This document shows positions 58,582-64,000 of a DNA stretch of 64,000 bases, one piece after another (positions within the stretch are counted from its first letter, which is position 1; each line of letters opens with the position of its first letter). The notes beneath the pieces were generated by a model. The model did not search any database, was not told where the DNA came from, and was given only the letters and a program-made list of their open reading frames with translations. Position numbers and translations under genes: made by a program. Source of the stretch: Perilla frutescens (Eukaryota > Streptophyta > Magnoliopsida > Lamiales > Lamiaceae). The stretch is taken from assembly GCA_026008535.1 (NCBI GenBank), contig BRKX01000001.1, positions 40,812,317 to 40,876,316 of the forward strand, given 5' to 3'.

Positions 58582-61500
58582 ATGGACAAGATGAAAGAAG
58601 GAGCGTCGACAGTGCGACCCCCGTTCCTTGATGGCAATAATTATGCCTACTGGAAAGCCAGAATGACTGCGTTCATTCGTTCAATTGATGAACGTGCCTG
58701 GAAGATGTTGACAGAGGACTGGAAGCCTCCCACAAAGAAAGATGAGAAGGGGAAAACTGTCATGAAGCCGGAAGAAGAGTGGGAGACTGATGACTACCAG
58801 GTTATGGGGTTGAATACTAAAGCCATAAATGCCATCTTTTCGGCTGTTGACATGAATGTCTTCAAACTTATCTCTACGTGTGACAAAGCTAAGGATGCAT
58901 GAGACATTCTGTAGGCCACTTATGAAGGAACAAGCAGTATTCGTGCCTCACGAATGCAGTTAATCACCACCAGATTTGAGAATCTACGGATGGATGAGGT
59001 AGAAAAACTTGCTGATGTCAATGCCAAAATCTGTGACATTGTAAATGAAAGCTTTCATCTTGGAAATGCCATTTCTGAAGAAAAATTTGTTCGAAAAGTT
59101 CTTCATTCCCTGCCCAAAAGATTCGCTTACAAAGTCACGGCAATTGAAGAAGCTAAAGATGTGAGTAAGATGAAGTTGCAAGAACTGATGGGGTCCTTGC
59201 GAACCTTTGAAATGGGCCTGACAGAAGAAGAAACTGTGCAAAAGAAAAGCATTGCTTTTCAGGTGGGTTCCAGTACTGATGTTCCCAGCAATGTTCCTGA
59301 CAAAGCTGATCTTACAGAGTTAATTGCTATGTTGTCTAAAAACTTATCTAGTTTGCGAAACACTATAAGAAGTCCTCTCAAAATAATACTGGCAAGAACA
59401 GGTTCTCCAAACCTCAAAGAAACAAGGATGATGATCTAAATGAAGACAAACATAAGGAAGTGAAGTGTAGAGAATGCAGTGGTTTTGGTCATTACCAAGC
59501 CGAATGTGCTAATACTCTCGAAAAGAAGAAGTCTTACTGTTCTACCTTAAGTGAAAGTGATGATCCTGATGATAGTGGAAGTGATGAAGAATGTGTAAGC
59601 AATCATATTGCCTTCATGACACATTTTGTCAAAGACTTTGTGCCTGCATCTGTTCCTGACGATGAGGCTGAAAAGACATCTGAATACAGTGATGATGAAG
59701 AATTTACTGAAGAATCAACCATCTAGGCATATAAAAAACTGCATTCAAGCTGGATCATGGTTGTTAAAGTTAATGAAGACCTGCTAAAGGAAAATTCCGA
59801 TCTCTCAAAAGAAAGAGATAATCTTTCCATTCGTCTTAAGGAGTTGCAAGATGAACTGTTGCAGTCCAGGAACAGTACCCACGCTCAAACTGGTGAACTT
59901 CAGCACCTAAAGAAGCTTGTTAAAATGATAAACTCTGGATCATCTCAACTTGATGAAATTCTCTCTAAGGGAAAGAGCCCTCAGGATCATACCGGGCTTG
60001 GATATAATGGTAGTCAGACCTATGACCGATTCTGTCACGGACAGACATCTGGAACAAAAGATTCAACAGTTGCAGAATCAAAAGTTGAATCCAAGAACAA
60101 GTAGCATCGAAAGAAGGTACCTCAAAAGACACGTGTTGTGTGTCATTACTGTGAAAAGCCCGGTCACATTCGACCACATTGCAGAAACTACATCAACGAT
60201 CTAAGAAGAATGAGAAGAAGAGGGGTGTCTCAATCAGACCAGTTCTCTAGAGGAAACAATAGCAGGAATAGATCAAGGAACACCCACAGAAACTATGTGG
60301 TTCATAATGCTCTCAACATTCATGCAAAGAGCAGTTGGTATTTCGACAGCGGATGCTCGCGTCACATGAATGGAGTTGCAAACATGTTGAACAATATTTA
60401 AAAGAATTGTTTTTATTAATCTGTCTCCTTTGGAGACGGTGTCAAAGGAAGAGTGCTTGGACGTGGTCAGTTGAATGTTTAAGGAATGCCCAACTTAGAA
60501 GAAGTGCTGCTTGTGGAGGGACTAAAGGCTAATCTAATTAGCATTAGTCAGTTGTGCGACCAAGGTCTCTTTGTGCATTTTACAAGAGATAAGTGTCTGG
60601 TCAAGGATAAAGAAAGTGTTCTCCTGATGGGTAGGAACAGATTGCGAGATAATTGTTACATTCTCAACATGAAGGATACCTGCTTCAGATCTTAGCTTAG
60701 TGAAGCAAATCTATGGCATGAAAAATTTGGCCATATCAGTTCCCGAAATCTTCAAAAACTTATGAAAACTGAAGCTGTGATTGGTGTTCCAAGATTGAAT
60801 ATTGATCGATGAAAGGTATGCGGTCCATGCCAAGTTGGAAAATAGATCCATGTCTCTCATAAATCTGTAGAGAAGATCACTACTTCAAATGCCTTGGAAT
60901 TGTTGCACATGGACTTGATGGGGCCTGTTCAAACTGAAAGTATTGGATGAAAGAAATTCATATTTGTTTGTATAGATGACTACACCAGATTTACATGGGT
61001 GGAGTTCCTAAGAGACAAGGCAGAGACTTTTGAGACCTTTGAAAAACTGTGTCTCAAGCTTGAAGTAGAGAAAAGAACAAACGTGGTGAGAATAAGAAGT
61101 GATCATCGTCGTGAGTTTGAGAATGTGTTCTTCAAACTGTTCTGTGAAGAAAAAGTCATTGGTCAAGAGTTTTCTGCACCGAAAACACCACAACAAAATG
61201 GTGTTGTTGAGAGGAAAGATTAAACTCTTCAAGAAATGAGTAGAGTTATGATGAAGGCTGATAAGTGGTGTTTTTGCACAACATTTTGTGGTTGAAATGA
61301 AGTGATTTGAAGACTTTAATGTGTGCTTTAACCCAATTTGCGCTTTTAACCTCCCGGTTTGGAAGTTTTGTTTGTTGTTTGACTTTCACAGGAAATGGAG
61401 AATCAATCAATGCATTTTTGAGTGATCCAATGCCATGAGAAGATAGAGAATCGAATGAGGAACGCGCTGCAAGTTGAATCACCTCAATCGGATAAGAAAT

Positions 61501-62857
61501 GAGGGAGAACGGAGCAAAACCGTGAAAGGTGTCGGTGCAGAGTTGCTGGCGCGAGTGGCAGCGCGACCGGAGGCGCGACCGGTCTGCACTCGCGCCAGAG
61601 ACAAGATTTTCTTCGATCAGGGCGCGACCGAGGGCACGACCGGGGGCGCGACACGGGCACAGTTGCGCCCCCAGCCCAACTTTTCTGATTTGTGCGGCCC
61701 ATCCCCTTTTTATTTGATTTTTTCCTCTCATTTTCTCGACAGAACACACACACATACACAACAGATTTTTTCTCCACAAAAATCCCCAAAACTCTCCCAA
61801 CACCAAACCCTTCTTCCCTCTCCCATTTTCACATCTCACCCCTCAAACCCACACCCTAGCTAGGATTTCCACCTAGCTAGGGTGAATTAGGAGCAATGGC
61901 CCGAAGATGGAGCAAAGAGGAGACGAGCGGAGGCAAGGGTGGAGTCGAGGCCAACTTCTGGGTTGTTCTTAGTTTCATTTTCTTGTTTTTGTCTTTAATT
62001 TTCTTTGAGATAATTTAATCCTTACATTGTTTAGATGTTAGGTTAGATTATCTTGTATTTTGGGATTGAACATATTTTGGTATTTATGCATTTCTATTTT
62101 TATTGATTGTTTATGACTCGATTTTATTTATTGTGCTTATGCTATGTATGAGTGTTGATTAATTGATCACTAATTTACACGATTTTATCTATTGATTCAT
62201 GAATCGAGAGATGAGTCTCAATAGACGAACCCTAGGCACGAGACACCTATGTCGATAAATTCGAGAGAATTGGGGCTTAGTGTGAGGGCTAGAAATCTTA
62301 GGAGTGTATATGTGTAAGATTCGTTCGGAGACGGTGAACCTAGCATGTACCCTCCAAACTTAAGTATCTCGAGAGAGAGCTTAGACGAGATTTTCCTAGT
62401 GAAATTTAGCACCACAAATAGACATTCAATAGGATCATTAGTGCCAAGTACCGAAGAAATCAATCCTAAAAGTACCTCTACCTTCTTGTCCCAATCTCCA
62501 TTTAATTGTCCTTTTATTTATGCTTTCTTTAGTTTTAGATTAGTTAATTATCTTTTCGTTTTCTTATCGTCTAGATAACGATTGAGGTCCGATATTATAG
62601 TACACACAATTAGGTCTAATTTGTCTCTGTGGATACGATACTCTTGCTCGCTATATATACTATAATTGCACCGTATACTTGCGGTATAATTTTAGTCGAA
62701 TAAAAAAGTCGATCAAGTTTTTGCAAATCTGTCCCTGACAATCTTTGGGCTGAAGAGGTGAACACGACTTGCCATGTTATCAATCGGATTTACTTCAGAC
62801 CCAACACACAAATTACTCCCAATGAGCTGTGGAAAGAGAAGAAGCCGAACGTAAAGT
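58582..62857 (+). pseudogene. Decayed Copia gag-pol, interrupted by another LTR
   Basis: Gag starts MDKMKEGASTVRPPFLDGNN at 58582 and continues (NYAYWKARMTAFI) to stops at 58900 and 58912, then resumes from 58954. CCHC knuckles are visible at 59463-59510 (CRECSGFGHYQAEC) and 60138-60185 (CHYCEKPGHIRPHC). The protease active site reads WYFDSGCSRHM (about 60335), where the more usual spacing is D-S-G-C-S. The pre-integrase H-x-C region is at 60710-60850, and the integrase start (FIFVCIDDYTRFTWV) and GVVERK are at 60955-61220. After the inserted LTR (61259-62724) the reading resumes with DNLWAEEVNTTCHVINR and stops at NVK, where another LTR begins. Reverse transcriptase and RNase H lie outside the window or are lost. 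Multiple stops make it non-functional. Confidence 0.88.
61259..62724. mobile_element. Athila/Tat-like gypsy LTR inserted in Copia integrase
   Basis: Starts TGATAAGTGG and ends near GTCGATCAAGTTTTT. The region CTCTGTGGATACGATACTC, then GCACCGTATACTTGCGGT and the final GATCAAGTTTTT is typical of the 3' part of Athila/Tat LTRs just before a TGGCGCC primer site, which is absent here. The Copia integrase reading frame resumes right after it. No target duplication was found, so a rearranged solo LTR is likely. The block 61545-61660 is GC-rich with repeated GGCGCGACC words. Confidence 0.65.
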
Positions 62858-64000
62858 TGTAACACCCCAGATTTTTGAATAAGGTTTAGAGAATTCTTAA
62901 GCATAATTGAGAAGTAAGGAAGAAATTTTTATAAGGTTTAAGTGAAGTCAGATGTCAGTCACGACTTTAGGGTTCATTTTTCGTGAAATCGTCTTTTTTG
63001 AAAATTTGACCTTAACTCAAATATGGCCCGTACAAGGCTAGCACGGCCCGTTCAAGGCTTCTGTAGCTATGTTTTGTCTCCAAGTGTGTTCGAAACTCGA
63101 GTCTTTCAAACCCTCGTGTTTTCTAAAGGTTCTAAAGTCGTGTAATCGGTGTTTAAGTCCTAGTTAAGGAATGAAAGGTTAAAGGTTGTTTAAGTTGTTG
63201 TTAGAGGTTATAAATCTTTGAAGGAGGCCGCTAAGTCGATAAATCGACTTTTGTAGGAAGAGGTGAGCCCCGAGGAGAACCGAGGAAGGATTTGTGACTC
63301 GTTGCTTCCTCTACATGCTCGTCGTCGAGGTGCTCGTCATCGAGGTGGGTAATTCTAAACTAAGTATAAAGTTTGAGCTAGTAAGCTCTAGAAGCATGAT
63401 ATGGCAAAGGTGAAATATCCAATAAAAGTATTTTATGCTCTGCCTGTTTAGTCTCTGTAGAAGGAAAGGAAAGGAAGAAAGGAAGTTTTATGCATGATTA
63501 TGTTGAATTGTTATTTGAGTTTGATAAAGTAAAAGAAGTTGTTATATGTTAATGAGTTCTCAAGCAGGTTTAGATATGCTAGAAATGTTTAACTACTGTT
63601 TATGCTAGCATGAGATAATTAGAATTACTTTAATTGCAATTTACGTTTATGCATGTTCATTTCCTCGTATTTGAATGTTAGATTTTGCTAAAGCTTATTT
63701 AGCTAAGTATTGCCTTCTAGGGTAGTGATAAATCCTTTATAGGCCAAGATCATGCTAAAATAAAGGTTTAACCTTAGACGATTGCTCTAGGCTTGGTATT
63801 TGCTAGGAAGGTTAAGAAAGGAAGGAATGTTAAGAAAGGAAGGAAGGTTAGGTGAAGAAGGAAGTTAAGAAAGGACATAGTTTCTATTGTAAGTAGGTTA
63901 TCGAGCTCAAAGAACAGTGTAATTGCTTTATCATGCTGTGACCTTTCTGTCACTAAAGTTGAATCTTGATTAATGGGAGTCATTGCTGGGTAATCCCTTC
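62858..64000. mobile_element. Start of a gypsy-type LTR, runs off the window
   Basis: Begins TGTAACACCCCAGATTTTTG, the typical 5' end of plant Tekay/Del-type chromovirus LTRs, directly after the broken Copia codon for NVK. No coding sequence appears before the window ends. Short GAAGGTTAAGAAAGG-type repeats occur at 63805-63870. Confidence 0.65.

Noticed and set aside
61246..61863. Open frames of 101-197 codons in the Athila-like LTR
   Set aside because: They arise from the GC-rich GCGCGACC repeat block on both strands and lack domains.

Overview
This window is nuclear DNA from a flowering plant, almost certainly a eudicot. The genes have plant exon/intron structure (GT-AG introns, AT-rich intergenic DNA) and encode plant families: a hydroxypyruvate reductase, a chloroplast PGRL1, an alpha-expansin, a DUF1191 membrane protein and a CCS52A/FZR-type cell-cycle activator. 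An asterid/Lamiales source is possible but cannot be shown from the sequence alone.

Only five host genes are well supported, all on the + strand: HPR3-like (12111-14346, 2 exons), PGRL1 (15891-20155, 10 exons), an EXPA7/EXPA18-like expansin (23143-24633, 3 exons) with a textbook root-hair element in its promoter, a DUF1191 gene (34285-35205, 1 exon) and a CCS52A/FZR2-like gene (47915-51127, 10 exons). I assembled the exons by hand. Every junction keeps frame and the predicted lengths fit the families.

Most of the rest is transposon sequence. 1-5626: AGTATCAT-type tandem repeats, a MULE-type MITE, and two reverse-strand SINEs of a tRNA-derived family. 5627-10821: a PIF/Harbinger element with TTA target duplication, Myb-like ORF1, DDE transposase, a third ORF on the opposite strand resembling Athila ORF1, and striking GC-rich hairpins. 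11476-11780: a 163-bp MITE and an exact 66-bp duplication in the HPR3 promoter. 22221-26300: further MITEs and a SINE. 26652-32499: MULE-like elements nested in one another and in a TA microsatellite, including a decayed FAR1-type transposase. 36218-37655: a MULE-like element with an hAT MITE inside. 37714-45468: a 7.75-kb MULE with a dead MuDR transposase, two LTR-like insertions and a captured GRF zinc-finger fragment. 51491-57420: nested MULE-like elements and MITEs. 57573-64000: a decayed Copia element broken by an Athila/Tat-like LTR and by the start of a gypsy-type LTR that runs off the window.

The host genes do not form a pathway or cluster. The most unusual material is the PIF/Harbinger element: its extra ORF, its near-perfect hairpins and its transition-type nonsense lesions. 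I see no bacterial-type system, CRISPR array, rRNA or tRNA gene.
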